Source: Legionella sp. PC1000 (GTDB lineage: Bacteria; Pseudomonadota; Gammaproteobacteria; Legionellales; Legionellaceae). From it: a DNA stretch of 64,000 nt. The stretch is from contig NZ_CP059400.1 of NCBI RefSeq assembly GCF_014109805.1, positions 1,582,001 through 1,646,000 on the forward strand, read 5' to 3'. Each line of letters starts with the position of its first letter. Positions within the stretch are counted from its first letter, which is position 1. Positions 1 to 8,932 of this stretch are shown piece by piece. The notes beneath the pieces are model-generated. The model had not been told where the DNA came from, did no database searches, and was given only the letters and a program-made list of their open reading frames with translations. Made by a program: the position numbers and the translations under genes.

Positions 1-280
1 TGACTGCAACATGACTCATTGCAGCAAGATTATAAATTTCATCTGGCTGAATCTCCTGAATAATGCGAATTAAATTCGTAGAATCCGTGAGATCCCCATG
101 ATGCAAAATAAATCTTCGATCTTCTTGATGAACATCTTGATAGAGATGATCAATTCTATCGGTATTAAATAAAGAGGAACGACGTTTAATTCCATGAACT
201 TCATAGCCTTTACGAAGTAAAAGCTCTGCCAAGTAGGTTCCATCTTGCCCTGTAATTCCAGTAATTAATGCTTTTTTCAT
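1..280 (-). CDS. gmd: GDP-mannose 4,6-dehydratase, 5' part only
   Basis: The first 93 residues are present; the rest lies beyond the left edge. Gmd converts GDP-D-mannose to GDP-4-keto-6-deoxymannose, the precursor of GDP-fucose, GDP-rhamnose and related sugars, in the cytosol. The start reads [20 protein letters not shown], the NADP-binding Rossmann loop (GxxGxxG type) typical of Gmd, followed by the family motif [15 protein letters not shown] and the DLTDS segment. ATG at 280 is preceded by a purine-rich AGGGAA. manC lies 60 bp upstream on the same strand and makes the substrate, so the two are probably one operon. Identity is clear despite truncation. Confidence 0.93.
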   Translation of the reverse strand, partial: MKKALITGITGQDGTYLAELLLRKGYEVHGIKRRSSLFNTDRIDHLYQDVHQEDRRFILHHGDLTDSTNLIRIIQEIQPDEIYNLAAMSHVAV

Positions 281-340
281 TTTTTCCCTTACGAAATACT
301 TTTCTTAAAGTAAAGTTATATTCCATTGCCTTTAATAATT

Positions 341-1756
341 TTAAGCACGTCCATAATTATCGTGAAAGCGAACAATATCATCTTCACCTAGATATTCACC
401 GCTTTGTATTTCAATCATTACCAAATCAATCACGCCTGGATTTTCTAAACGATGTTGATGACCTGCTGGAATGTAAGTAGATTCGTTGGTATTGACAAAA
501 AAAGTCTGCTCACCATTTACTACCTTGGCCATACCACTTACCACTACCCAATGTTCGCTGCGGTGATGATGCATTTGCAGGCTTAGACTGGCTCCTGGTT
601 TTACTTCAATACGTTTAATTTTGAAACGATGGCTTTCTTCCAACACCGTGTACGTACCCCATGGTCGATGAACAGTACGATGGAGCTTATGTGCGTCATG
701 CCCTTGCATTTTAAGTTGTGTGTAAATGTGTTTCACATCCTGTGTGCGGGATTTATCAGCCACCAACAATGCATCAGGAGTATCAATGATAACGAGATTC
801 TCAACGCCAACCGCACCTACAAGACGCTCATCACTTTGAATATAACAATTAGCGACGTCATGCAAAAAAGCTTCGCCTTCAATTCGGTTCCCTTGATTAT
901 CTGCTTCCACCAGATCACCTAATGTGGCCCATGAACCTACATCTGTCCAGTTGATATCACAGGGAACTACTGCGATTTCTGACGATTTCTCCATCAAAGC
1001 ATAGTCAATTGAAATATCGGGTACTAAATTAAAACTCGCTGCATCCAGTTCAAGTTGGCTAAATCCTTTTCCTTCTGCATGACTGGATTGATCGATACAA
1101 TGTTTGGCTGCAGATAAAATAGCGGGGCAATATTTTTCCATTAGATGCAGCACGCTCTCTACAGTAAAAAGAAACATGCCGGAATTCCATAGAAATCGAT
1201 TCGTTGCCAAATAAGTTTGCGCCTTCTCGAATGAAGGTTTTTCAATGAAACGAAGTACTTGGGAACCTTCTGCTTCGATATAACCATAAGCAGTGCTTGG
1301 CGCATCAGGTTGAATACCAAAAGTGACTAATTGACCTTGCATCGCCAATTCCCTGGCTTGTGCTACCGCATTTTGAAAAGCATCTTGATCATGAATTAAA
1401 TGGTCTGCCGCCAGGACCAGCATTAAAATATTTTCACCGTATATTTTGTTAATTTGCAAAGCTGCAATAGCAATCGCGGCCGCTGTATTCCGTCCAAAGG
1501 GTTCTAGAATAAAAGAAGTTGAAACGGCGTTTTTATTAATCGCCCGATATTCGTCTTCTATCTTAAAAAATAATTCACGATGAGTTACTGTCATTACCTC
1601 TTTGACTTCGGGTAATAAGGATGCACGTAAAAAAGCTTTCTGTAATAGGCTTTGCCCATCATGTATTCGGATAAAAGGCTTAGGATGTAATTCTCGAGAA
1701 ACTGGCCAAAGGCGCGAACCTGCACCACCACAAAGAATTATAGGTATTAACTGCAT
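341..1756 (-). CDS. manC: Mannose-1-phosphate guanylyltransferase / mannose-6-phosphate isomerase
   Basis: Bifunctional type II enzyme of 471 residues that makes GDP-mannose from mannose-1-phosphate and GTP, and interconverts fructose-6-P and mannose-6-P. The N-terminal nucleotidyltransferase carries LCGGAGSRLWP near residue 10 and a FIEKP signature near residue 180. The last ~110 residues form the cupin-type isomerase domain, with a His cluster (QMHHHRSEHWVVV). The reading frame continues nine codons upstream, but ATG at 1756 has a strong AGGGGAAG ribosome site and starts exactly where the family normally starts (MQLIPIILCGG). It feeds the adjacent gmd and the second Gmd-family enzyme at 5740-6753. 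Confidence 0.94.
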   Translation of the reverse strand: MQLIPIILCGGAGSRLWPVSRELHPKPFIRIHDGQSLLQKAFLRASLLPEVKEVMTVTHRELFFKIEDEYRAINKNAVSTSFILEPFGRNTAAAIAIAALQINKIYGENILMLVLAADHLIHDQDAFQNAVAQARELAMQGQLVTFGIQPDAPSTAYGYIEAEGSQVLRFIEKPSFEKAQTYLATNRFLWNSGMFLFTVESVLHLMEKYCPAILSAAKHCIDQSSHAEGKGFSQLELDAASFNLVPDISIDYALMEKSSEIAVVPCDINWTDVGSWATLGDLVEADNQGNRIEGEAFLHDVANCYIQSDERLVGAVGVENLVIIDTPDALLVADKSRTQDVKHIYTQLKMQGHDAHKLHRTVHRPWGTYTVLEESHRFKIKRIEVKPGASLSLQMHHHRSEHWVVVSGMAKVVNGEQTFFVNTNESTYIPAGHQHRLENPGVIDLVMIEIQSGEYLGEDDIVRFHDNYGRA

Positions 1757-2388
1757 AAACTTCCCCTGTATTTTTGATGACATGCCTTTGTTCTTTTACT
1801 AAATGGTAAATTTAGCTTGCTCGTTAATGTAATTTAATTTTACTAAATTGTCGATGGACTCAGAGACGTTTCTTCTTTAAAAATTTTAAATTGCATAAAA
1901 AAATCAAGTACATTAGAATTTGCAAGCATAAGTTAAAGGGACTTAAATAAACTTAACTCGCTGTACAACTCGAGTCTAAATAAGGAAACTATGTCCTCCA
2001 AGACAAAAAGCTAGAAAACTGTTTTACTATTTGTCTTTCTTTAACCAAGAAAAAACATTTCTAATGTATTGCGCTACACAATGCGTTGAAGATGTAAATT
2101 TGTTGCCAAATGAGAATTAAAAAACTATAGGTGGAATGCAGTAATTAGCTGAAGCGCTAACTGCTTTGCTTTAGATTTAACGAAGAAAGGATGTCGAGTT
2201 AAGGATAAATAGCCGAATCAACATCTTACACTAGTATTTTAGTGTTACTGAGCACATGAAGAACAAGACATTGCACTAAGGAAAAACTTGTGTTGATTCG
2301 ATGGGAATAAGGAGTGATGCCCACTAGGTTTCCAGGTGGAAAACTTATTTTACATCATTTTATTTAAGACTATTAAAGGGATGTTATT
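1757..2388. other. Divergent intergenic region, 632 bp
   Basis: AT-rich spacer between manC (minus) and the MBOAT gene (plus). No open frame in it looks coding. It must hold the promoters of both divergent transcripts, but I could not pick a convincing -35/-10 pair. A short TTTCC/GGAAA hairpin (about 2329-2343) lies just upstream of the MBOAT start. Confidence 0.5.
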
Positions 2389-3858
2389 ATGTTGTTTACC
2401 ACCCCAATATTTTTATTTTTCTTTTTACCTATTTTTATCTCTCTATATTATTTATGTCCAGCTTATGGTGAATGGCGCAATTTATTTGCCCTGATAGGAA
2501 GTATTGTTTTTTTTTCCTGGGGGGAGCCTGTGTATGTGTTTCTTTTGCTAGCTTTTGTTTATTTTGATTATCTTATATCAAAAGCGATATCGGAAACGTC
2601 ATCTCTATCACTTGCAAGAAAAAAAGTACTTTTATGTTTGGGGATTGTTCTCAATGTAATCATATTGATTGCATTCAAATATACTACGTTTATACTCAAG
2701 GATATTTTTTATCCATTGAAATTATATCAGGGAGAGCTGCCTCTAGGCACTGGGCCTTTATTATTAGGAATTTCTTTTATCACATTCCATAAAATCAGTT
2801 ATTTGGTAGATAGTTTTAAGGGAAGGGCTACGCCTCCGAGAAATTTTTACGATTGCGCTCTGTATATTTTTTTATTCCCTCAGCTGATTGCAGGACCAAT
2901 TATTCGATACCATGATATAGGTAACCAAATCCAAAAAAGAACATATCCGAGTTCATTGTTTTTAGTGGGATTTTTTCGTTTTTGTGTCGGATTTTCTAAA
3001 AAAATATTAATTGCTGATCAATTAGGTTTCGTTGCTGACCGTGTTTTTTCTCTCCCTTTACATGAATTGTCTTTGGGCGCGGCGTGGGCAGGAGCATTTT
3101 CTTATATGCTGCAAATTTATTTTGATTTTTCTGGATACTCTGATATGGCGATTGGTTTAGGTGCCATGATGGGTTTTCGTTTCCCCGAAAATTTTAATCA
3201 ACCTTATTTATCTAAAAGTATCAGCGAATTTTGGCGACGATGGCATATCAGTTTATCCAACTGGATGCGTTTGTATTTGTACATTCCTCTTGGGGGTAAT
3301 CGAACTTCTAAATTCAGATCCTTTATTAATTTATGGATTGTTTTTCTGATTTCTGGTTTTTGGCACGGAGCCAATTGGACTTTTATAGCATGGGGGGCCT
3401 ATTATGGTTTTTTCCTGTGCTTGGAAAAATATTGTTCAGAGCTCTATCCCAAACTAAAGGATTATTTTCCCGATTTGTTGCGTTTTGCTATGACCATGGT
3501 CATTGTTTTATTTGGTTGGGTACTTTTTAGATCACCAACATTTGCCTATGCTCTTGGTTTTATAAAAGTGATGTTGGGCATTACTACGTTGAAATTCAAT
3601 CACCACCCCTGGGGTTTATTGATTGGCAATCGTGATTTATTTTTATTACTTCTTGGTTCTATTATCGTATTTTTTAAAGTTCCTGGAATTACATTACGTT
3701 TGCCCACATGGTGGCATAGTGCCTGGAGCGATACTATGGTGATTCAGGGTATTAGGGAGCAATCATTTCTATTTGCTGCGACTGTGGTTTTGTTAGCATT
3801 GGCAACTATGGGGATGTTTAGTTCAGATTATACTCCTTTTCTTTATTTTAGGTTTTAA
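2389..3858 (+). CDS. MBOAT O-acyltransferase, AlgI-like
   Basis: Polytopic inner-membrane protein of 489 residues in the membrane-bound O-acyltransferase family. AlgI-type members pass acetyl groups across the membrane to a periplasmic transferase that decorates an exopolysaccharide. Many hydrophobic segments are visible. The AlgI signature FWRRWHISLSNWMRLYLYIP (about residues 281-300) is followed by GFWHGANWTFIAWG with the presumed catalytic His. The next gene starts two bases after the stop and encodes an AlgX/AlgJ-like protein, the expected partner. No alginate polymerase or epimerase genes are visible, so the acceptor is probably the local capsule or O-chain rather than alginate (inference). 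Confidence 0.9.
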   Translation: MLFTTPIFLFFFLPIFISLYYLCPAYGEWRNLFALIGSIVFFSWGEPVYVFLLLAFVYFDYLISKAISETSSLSLARKKVLLCLGIVLNVIILIAFKYTTFILKDIFYPLKLYQGELPLGTGPLLLGISFITFHKISYLVDSFKGRATPPRNFYDCALYIFLFPQLIAGPIIRYHDIGNQIQKRTYPSSLFLVGFFRFCVGFSKKILIADQLGFVADRVFSLPLHELSLGAAWAGAFSYMLQIYFDFSGYSDMAIGLGAMMGFRFPENFNQPYLSKSISEFWRRWHISLSNWMRLYLYIPLGGNRTSKFRSFINLWIVFLISGFWHGANWTFIAWGAYYGFFLCLEKYCSELYPKLKDYFPDLLRFAMTMVIVLFGWVLFRSPTFAYALGFIKVMLGITTLKFNHHPWGLLIGNRDLFLLLLGSIIVFFKVPGITLRLPTWWHSAWSDTMVIQGIREQSFLFAATVVLLALATMGMFSSDYTPFLYFRF

Positions 3859-3860
3859 AC

Positions 3861-5465
3861 ATGAACAGCAAAGAAAAGGAATTTACTCGGATATTTTCAA
3901 TTATCATCGTAGTGTTGTTATGTCTGCCACTCCTTCAATCAGTTTTTCATGTATTTTATGAAAAACCGTTGTATGGTTATGTGGAAAAGAATTTGGAAAA
4001 ACCCAGTAGTTTGGTTACGAGTTGGTTTGATAGGAAATGGCAAAAATATTGGGAAAACGTATTTGATGAGAAAGCGGGATTTAGAACGGTTCTGATTCGC
4101 GGTTTTAATGAAATTTCCTTTCGTCTTTTTTCAGAGATGCCACGCCTAAATCTTTATTCGACCAAAGAACATGGACTATACAGCAAAATGTCGATTGACC
4201 AATTAAATTATGAATATACTTATCGTAAGAATTTAACCAAGTCTTATAATGAATTTGCTAAAAGAATTCAGGAACTTCAACAATTGCTAGCAGCCAATAA
4301 TAAGCATTTTGTCGTTGTTATTAGTAGCTCCAAAGCTTATGTTCATCCCCAAGGGCTAGGCAAAAGATTATTGGTTTCTACAGATAAAAATCTATTTCGA
4401 AAAATAGCGAGTCTTGGTTATGAGTTGAAGAAGCAAGGAGTGAATGTTATAGATTCTGCACCGTTTTTGCGCAAATTTTATCGAAAGAAAGCTATTGAAA
4501 CTCATGCTAATACAGGATTTCATTGGAACTATTATGCTGGATGCATGGTTGCTCAGCAGTTATTTTATAATGCCGAGAAGACACTCACAGATATTCCTAA
4601 GCTTGAGTGCGGTAATCCGATTTATAAAAAACCAGAACTGGTTGATTTGGATGGTTTATGGCTGTTGAATGTATTTTCTAATGTTAATTTGGCAAAACTC
4701 AGTCCATACCCTCAACCATCAGCGAAATTTCCTGCAAAGTATCTACCAAAAATCCTTCTTGTAGGCGATAGTTTTATGGACCAAATCATATCTGCACTGG
4801 ATCGTTCAAAAGCTTATGATGATTTAATTTTTTCACGCTACTTTAAAACCCGGACAGTTCATAAACCAGAACGCAGTTTCTCTTTTAACGATTTTCCGTC
4901 ATTGACCGAAAAACAGATCCAAGGCGATATCTTAGATGATGTTATGAAGAGCGATTTAATTGTATTACAAATGGTGGATTACAATATTAATGCATTCGGG
5001 TATGGGTTTGTAGATGCTTTGTTGGAGCGATTAAATCCTGAAGTTCAACCCCATTCCATACCCCCTATAGTTGAGCTAAAAATTATTCACGTTAATAATG
5101 CATATCCTCAAGAGAAGAATGAGAGAAATTGGTGGTATTGGGTTAAGGATAAAATTATCTTCCAACTAAAACCTCTGGATGTATTTTTAGAAATGAAAAA
5201 TACAAGATTATATTTTGAGTATGATCTTCATGGTGCGCAACAATTGGTCGTTTATCTGAAAGGAAAGGATATTGAACATAAAATTATTATTGATCACCCT
5301 ACAAACGGAAAGAGGGCGGTCTATGATCAAATACTTGATATCCCTCCTGCATCCCTAACTGAAATTACCATTACGACAAATGGCAATGCCACACGTTTAA
5401 ATGAAGCCGATTCCAGAGTTGCTGCTTATGCCATCTTTAATCTAAAAACTATACCAATGAGTTGA
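3861..5465 (+). CDS. AlgX/AlgJ-like polysaccharide O-acetyltransferase with extra C-terminal domain
   Basis: 534-residue exported protein with an N-terminal hydrophobic anchor (about residues 12-29). The SGNH-like region has a HWN segment near residue 220, resembling the DxHW box of AlgJ/AlgX, and a GDSF serine motif near residue 303 (LLVGDSFMDQ). Proteins of this type take the acyl group delivered by the MBOAT partner, encoded immediately upstream, and place it on sugar hydroxyls in the periplasm. Residues 405-534 form a separate domain rich in aromatic residues (NWWYWVKDKI) that recurs in the anchored protein at 15550-16131, at about 76 of 129 aligned positions by hand count. AlgX ends in a carbohydrate-binding module, so a glycan-binding role is plausible but not shown. 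Confidence 0.8.
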   Translation: MNSKEKEFTRIFSIIIVVLLCLPLLQSVFHVFYEKPLYGYVEKNLEKPSSLVTSWFDRKWQKYWENVFDEKAGFRTVLIRGFNEISFRLFSEMPRLNLYSTKEHGLYSKMSIDQLNYEYTYRKNLTKSYNEFAKRIQELQQLLAANNKHFVVVISSSKAYVHPQGLGKRLLVSTDKNLFRKIASLGYELKKQGVNVIDSAPFLRKFYRKKAIETHANTGFHWNYYAGCMVAQQLFYNAEKTLTDIPKLECGNPIYKKPELVDLDGLWLLNVFSNVNLAKLSPYPQPSAKFPAKYLPKILLVGDSFMDQIISALDRSKAYDDLIFSRYFKTRTVHKPERSFSFNDFPSLTEKQIQGDILDDVMKSDLIVLQMVDYNINAFGYGFVDALLERLNPEVQPHSIPPIVELKIIHVNNAYPQEKNERNWWYWVKDKIIFQLKPLDVFLEMKNTRLYFEYDLHGAQQLVVYLKGKDIEHKIIIDHPTNGKRAVYDQILDIPPASLTEITITTNGNATRLNEADSRVAAYAIFNLKTIPMS

Positions 5466-5739
5466 ACAAATATCTCAGATAGTCCCGAAATTATCTATTT
5501 TGATAGAATTTTTTCTATAGCAGATCCCCAAGTTAAGACAAGAATCCTAACTAAACATTAATTGTCACGGGGCATATTGATAAATTTCGCATTATCCAAG
5601 CAGCTTTTCACTGATTATTTGAACTTAAAGAAGACGCTTTGCCATGCATCAACAATAATTTCTGCTAATTCATTGGGTGATGTTAAAAATCTGATTATTC
5701 ATCTCCCTACACTAAAACATTGTCTTTTCTTAGTCATTT

Positions 5740-6753
5740 CTATTGTGAGATAACTCTCAATAATCTCGCGACTTGTACATCTACCATTTTTTGAATCATA
5801 TCTTGGATATTTACTCTTGGCTCCCAATTTAAAACCCGTCGTGCTTTGGAGGCATCTGCAACCGTCTGTGACGTTTCTAAAGGTCGAATCAGGGCTGGAT
5901 CGCTGATTACATGTGCTTGCCATTCTTTACCCACATGTTGGTATGCGATAGCACATACTTCAGCTAAAGTGTGTAATTTTCCTGTACCAATCACAAAATC
6001 CTCGGGTTTATCTTGCTGCAGCATAAGCCACATTGCATGCACAAAATCGGGTGCATAACCCCAATCACGTGCAATGTTTAAATTACCCAGCGCTAATTTA
6101 CCTTGTGATACCAGTGCAAGGCCTCGTTCGTTCACATCGGGTGACTTATTAATCCCGAGCTTAGCACAGGCCGCACCATAAGCTATCTTTTGGGTAAGAA
6201 AATGAAGAGGGCGACGCTCGCTTTCGTGATTGAACAAAATACCATTAACAATAAATAACCCATAGCTTTCGCGATAGATACGCATCATCTGATGGCTAAA
6301 TACTTTGGAAGCAGCATAAGGATTGCTTGGATTAAAAGGTGTTTCTTCATTTTGAGGGGATGTTTTAGTGTGTCCAAACATGTCTGAAGATGATGCATGG
6401 TAGCATCGTGCTTCGGGGCATAATCGACGCAAAGCTTCCAAGAGATGAATCGTTCCCATGCCATTCGCATTCAAGGTTTGATGTACTTGGGTCCAGGATT
6501 GGCCAGGGCGTGATTGGGATGCGAGATGGTAAATCTCATCGGGGCTTGAAACGTCAACTGCAGCAGAAATATCCGCTTCATTGGAAATATCCCCATAGAT
6601 CATCTGTACGTTGCTTAATGGCTCGGGTATCTCTGAGCTTGCCTGAGATGTTTTACGAGCAAAGCCAAATACTTGATATCCTTTTTTTAACAACAACTCT
6701 TTGAGAAAAAAACCATCTTGGCCATTAATCCCTGTGATCAAAGCACGCCGCAT
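5740..6753 (-). CDS. Second GDP-mannose 4,6-dehydratase family enzyme (divergent)
   Basis: 337-residue extended SDR of the Gmd family. It has the nucleotide loop LITGINGQDGFFLKELL, the catalytic Ser region SSSDMFG, the YAASK Tyr-Lys pair, the Gmd hallmark NHESERRPLHF, and the ALGNLNIARDWGYAPDF segment. It is clearly different from the canonical Gmd beginning at 280, being shorter and altered around the RRSSLFN region. It may make the same 4-keto sugar, act on another GDP-hexose, or perform a downstream 4-reduction or epimerization. ATG at 6753 has GAGG upstream; the frame extends five codons to a GTG that overlaps this ribosome site, so I prefer the ATG. It faces the acyltransferase pair and is divergent from wzt. 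Confidence 0.8.
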   Translation of the reverse strand: MRRALITGINGQDGFFLKELLLKKGYQVFGFARKTSQASSEIPEPLSNVQMIYGDISNEADISAAVDVSSPDEIYHLASQSRPGQSWTQVHQTLNANGMGTIHLLEALRRLCPEARCYHASSSDMFGHTKTSPQNEETPFNPSNPYAASKVFSHQMMRIYRESYGLFIVNGILFNHESERRPLHFLTQKIAYGAACAKLGINKSPDVNERGLALVSQGKLALGNLNIARDWGYAPDFVHAMWLMLQQDKPEDFVIGTGKLHTLAEVCAIAYQHVGKEWQAHVISDPALIRPLETSQTVADASKARRVLNWEPRVNIQDMIQKMVDVQVARLLRVISQ

Positions 6754-7089
6754 AAAGACCTCACTCACTTAAACTATTTTCAGCATCCCATTTAAAACTT
6801 TTGTTTTATTTTTTTGCCAGTTTATTTGTAAAGCCGCAATAGAGTCTCTTATTGAATTTAAGAAGTCAATCTTTCGATGAGCGTAATTGCAATTACCTTT
6901 TGATTTTATTGATTCTTAATGAACTTTATATTATTTTAAGGGATGGTTGAACCCGAGGCAGATTGGGTTTTAAAGTGGGGAAAAGGATTTGCGGATTGTA
7001 CTTAAAATGATTTATTACTTTGCAACCATGAATGGTAATTGTCACGATCCTCAAATAATAAGAAATCATAATACATTGAGTATATACCC
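6754..7089. other. Divergent intergenic region, 336 bp
   Basis: AT-rich spacer between the Gmd-like gene (minus) and the Wzt-like gene (plus). No coding frame is visible. It must contain both promoters, but no strong sigma70 pair stood out. Confidence 0.4.
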
Positions 7090-8595
7090 GTGACTTCTGA
7101 AATTGTTATAGATGTTGCTAACGTTAGCAAGCGCTATGAATCTTACTCAAAACCTCAAGATAGATTGAAGCAGGCTCTAATGTCTCGGCTCTGTCAAACA
7201 GGCGCATCTTTAGGTATTGTTAAAAATAAAAAACCTACTTACTACCAAGAATTCTGGGCATTACAAAATGTATCGGTTCAAGTGCGTAAGGGGGAAACCC
7301 TCGGAATCATTGGTCGTAATGGCAGCGGAAAAAGCACCTTATTGCAAATTATTGCGGGGATTTTAACCCCAACAAGTGGAAGTGTTATCGCTAAAGGTCG
7401 ACTCGCGGCGCTCTTGGAGTTAGGCAGCGGCTTTAATCCAGAATTCACAGGAAAAGAGAATATCTTTCTTAATGGATATATATTAGGACTCAATCAAACA
7501 GAAATTCAGCAACGGTATGAGCAGATTGTCGAATTTGCTGATATTGGTGATTTCATTAATCAACCTGTAAAAACATATTCGAGCGGAATGTTTGTGCGGC
7601 TGGCTTTCGCAGTTCAAGCCCATGTTAATGCGGATATCGTTATTATTGATGAAGCACTCGCTGTGGGCGACATATTTTTCCGTCAGAAATGTTATGCTCA
7701 TTTAGAAAAATTAAAAGAATCGGGTACCGTCATTTTATTAGTGTCCCATTCGATGAATGAAATAGAACAGCACTGTGAGCGAGCAATTTTATTGGAAAAT
7801 GGTAAACCATTTTTTATTGGTAATGCTGTCGAGACTACAAAACATTATTATTTATTGCATCAACCCGGGTGGCAAGCAGTGCAAGAATCTTCGACAAAGC
7901 AAATAGTTCCAGAGCAGCGCATACAAGAGGCTCATTCTAATAAAACAGATATTTGGGATGACAATTCTATATTTATGGATGCTTCTCAACTAAAGCAAGT
8001 TACCAATCATATGGCCAAATGCACACGATATGTTTTATGTGATAAGTTGGGGAATCCGTGTACCCGATTTTCTCAAGGTGACGTAGCAGTTTTTTATTAC
8101 GAATTTCTTTTATTACAGGCTATAGCTATTCCTCTGGGGGGTATTGTCATTCGAAATGATAAAGGCATCATTGTTCATGGTAAAGGTTCTTTAGAACACA
8201 ATGTCGATGTTTCTTCTGAACATTTCAAAGCAGGGACGCTTATTCGCTGCAAACAAATGATTACTTTAAAATTACAGCCGGGCGAGTATAGCTTTGAATT
8301 AGGATTCGCTAGTATTGATTCCAAGAGTTATAAAGATAAATCTTTCCTGAAGCACGAAGAACTATTCAGTCAAATTATTCGAATCTGTCATTTACCCGAT
8401 GCTGGTGTTCTGAGTGTAAGAATGCGTACTGGCGAACGCTCCGGTCCACCATTAACTCACCATGGAATTGTTGATTTACCAGGAAAATTCATGTTTGATT
8501 TTTCGCAACATGATGAAAAATTATCGTTAGCTCAATCAGTTGAAATATCCAAGAAACGAAATATAGCCTATGCAGTATTGGGTAACGATGAATAA
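7090..8595 (+). CDS. wzt: Wzt-type ABC transporter ATPase with C-terminal polysaccharide-binding-type domain
   Basis: 501-residue ATPase of the Wzm/Wzt exporters, which move undecaprenyl-linked O-antigen or capsule across the inner membrane. The nucleotide-binding domain (about 1-245) has Walker A GRNGSGKST near residue 75, the TSGSV and LLELGSGFNPEFTG segments typical of TagH/Wzt, signature YSSGM near residue 162, and Walker B VIIDEALAVGD. Residues ~300-470 form a separate beta-rich domain. In E. coli O9a the corresponding Wzt domain recognises the terminal modification of the finished chain. The start codon is GTG with a weak ribosome site. No Wzm permease gene is in the window, so the partner must be elsewhere. 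Confidence 0.87.
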   Translation: MTSEIVIDVANVSKRYESYSKPQDRLKQALMSRLCQTGASLGIVKNKKPTYYQEFWALQNVSVQVRKGETLGIIGRNGSGKSTLLQIIAGILTPTSGSVIAKGRLAALLELGSGFNPEFTGKENIFLNGYILGLNQTEIQQRYEQIVEFADIGDFINQPVKTYSSGMFVRLAFAVQAHVNADIVIIDEALAVGDIFFRQKCYAHLEKLKESGTVILLVSHSMNEIEQHCERAILLENGKPFFIGNAVETTKHYYLLHQPGWQAVQESSTKQIVPEQRIQEAHSNKTDIWDDNSIFMDASQLKQVTNHMAKCTRYVLCDKLGNPCTRFSQGDVAVFYYEFLLLQAIAIPLGGIVIRNDKGIIVHGKGSLEHNVDVSSEHFKAGTLIRCKQMITLKLQPGEYSFELGFASIDSKSYKDKSFLKHEELFSQIIRICHLPDAGVLSVRMRTGERSGPPLTHHGIVDLPGKFMFDFSQHDEKLSLAQSVEISKKRNIAYAVLGNDE

Positions 8596-8932
8596 GCATC
8601 CTTCGGATAGAAGATAGTTAATAGACCATTGGCTCTAACGAACTAAAACTATGCAATAAGCAAAAACTATTATTGATGATTTAGATTTGAATTTGAGATG
8701 CGGCTAGCATTATCCACAGGATTCACTGGAGTGTAATTATTTAAGGCTACTCCATGGTCTGCGGACTTGTGGATAATGTGGGCTCTGAGAGTTAGGTGCT
8801 AAATTTTAGACCCACTACCCCCTCGAGGGAGTCTTCTACCAGGTCAGGGGAGAATGGGGTAGAGCAAAGATTACGAAAATAGATTAATAAACTCCTTGGA
8901 ACAGGAGTTCACATAGAAGGGGCTTACGCTTT
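8596..8932. other. Structured intergenic region with three hairpins
   Basis: Between wzt and the FkbM-like gene there is no open frame, but there are three inverted repeats in a row. An exact 11-bp pair lies at 8708-8718/8768-8778 (CATTATCCACA and its complement), with a smaller TGGAGT/ACTCCA stem nested inside. A 7-bp CTACCCC/GGGGTAG pair lies at 8815-8821/8856-8862. A tight AACTCCT/AGGAGTT hairpin at 8890-8909 sits just before the AGAAGGGG ribosome site. None has a long U tract. This could be a structured leader or a degenerate mobile repeat. Confidence 0.55.

Noticed and set aside
2389..5465. Alginate biosynthesis operon
   Set aside because: Only the acylation pair is alginate-like; polymerase, epimerase, lyase and export genes are not present.
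5466..5739. Short plus-strand frame in the spacer after the AlgX-like gene
   Set aside because: It runs into the antisense of the Gmd-like gene, lacks a ribosome site, and has no recognisable features.
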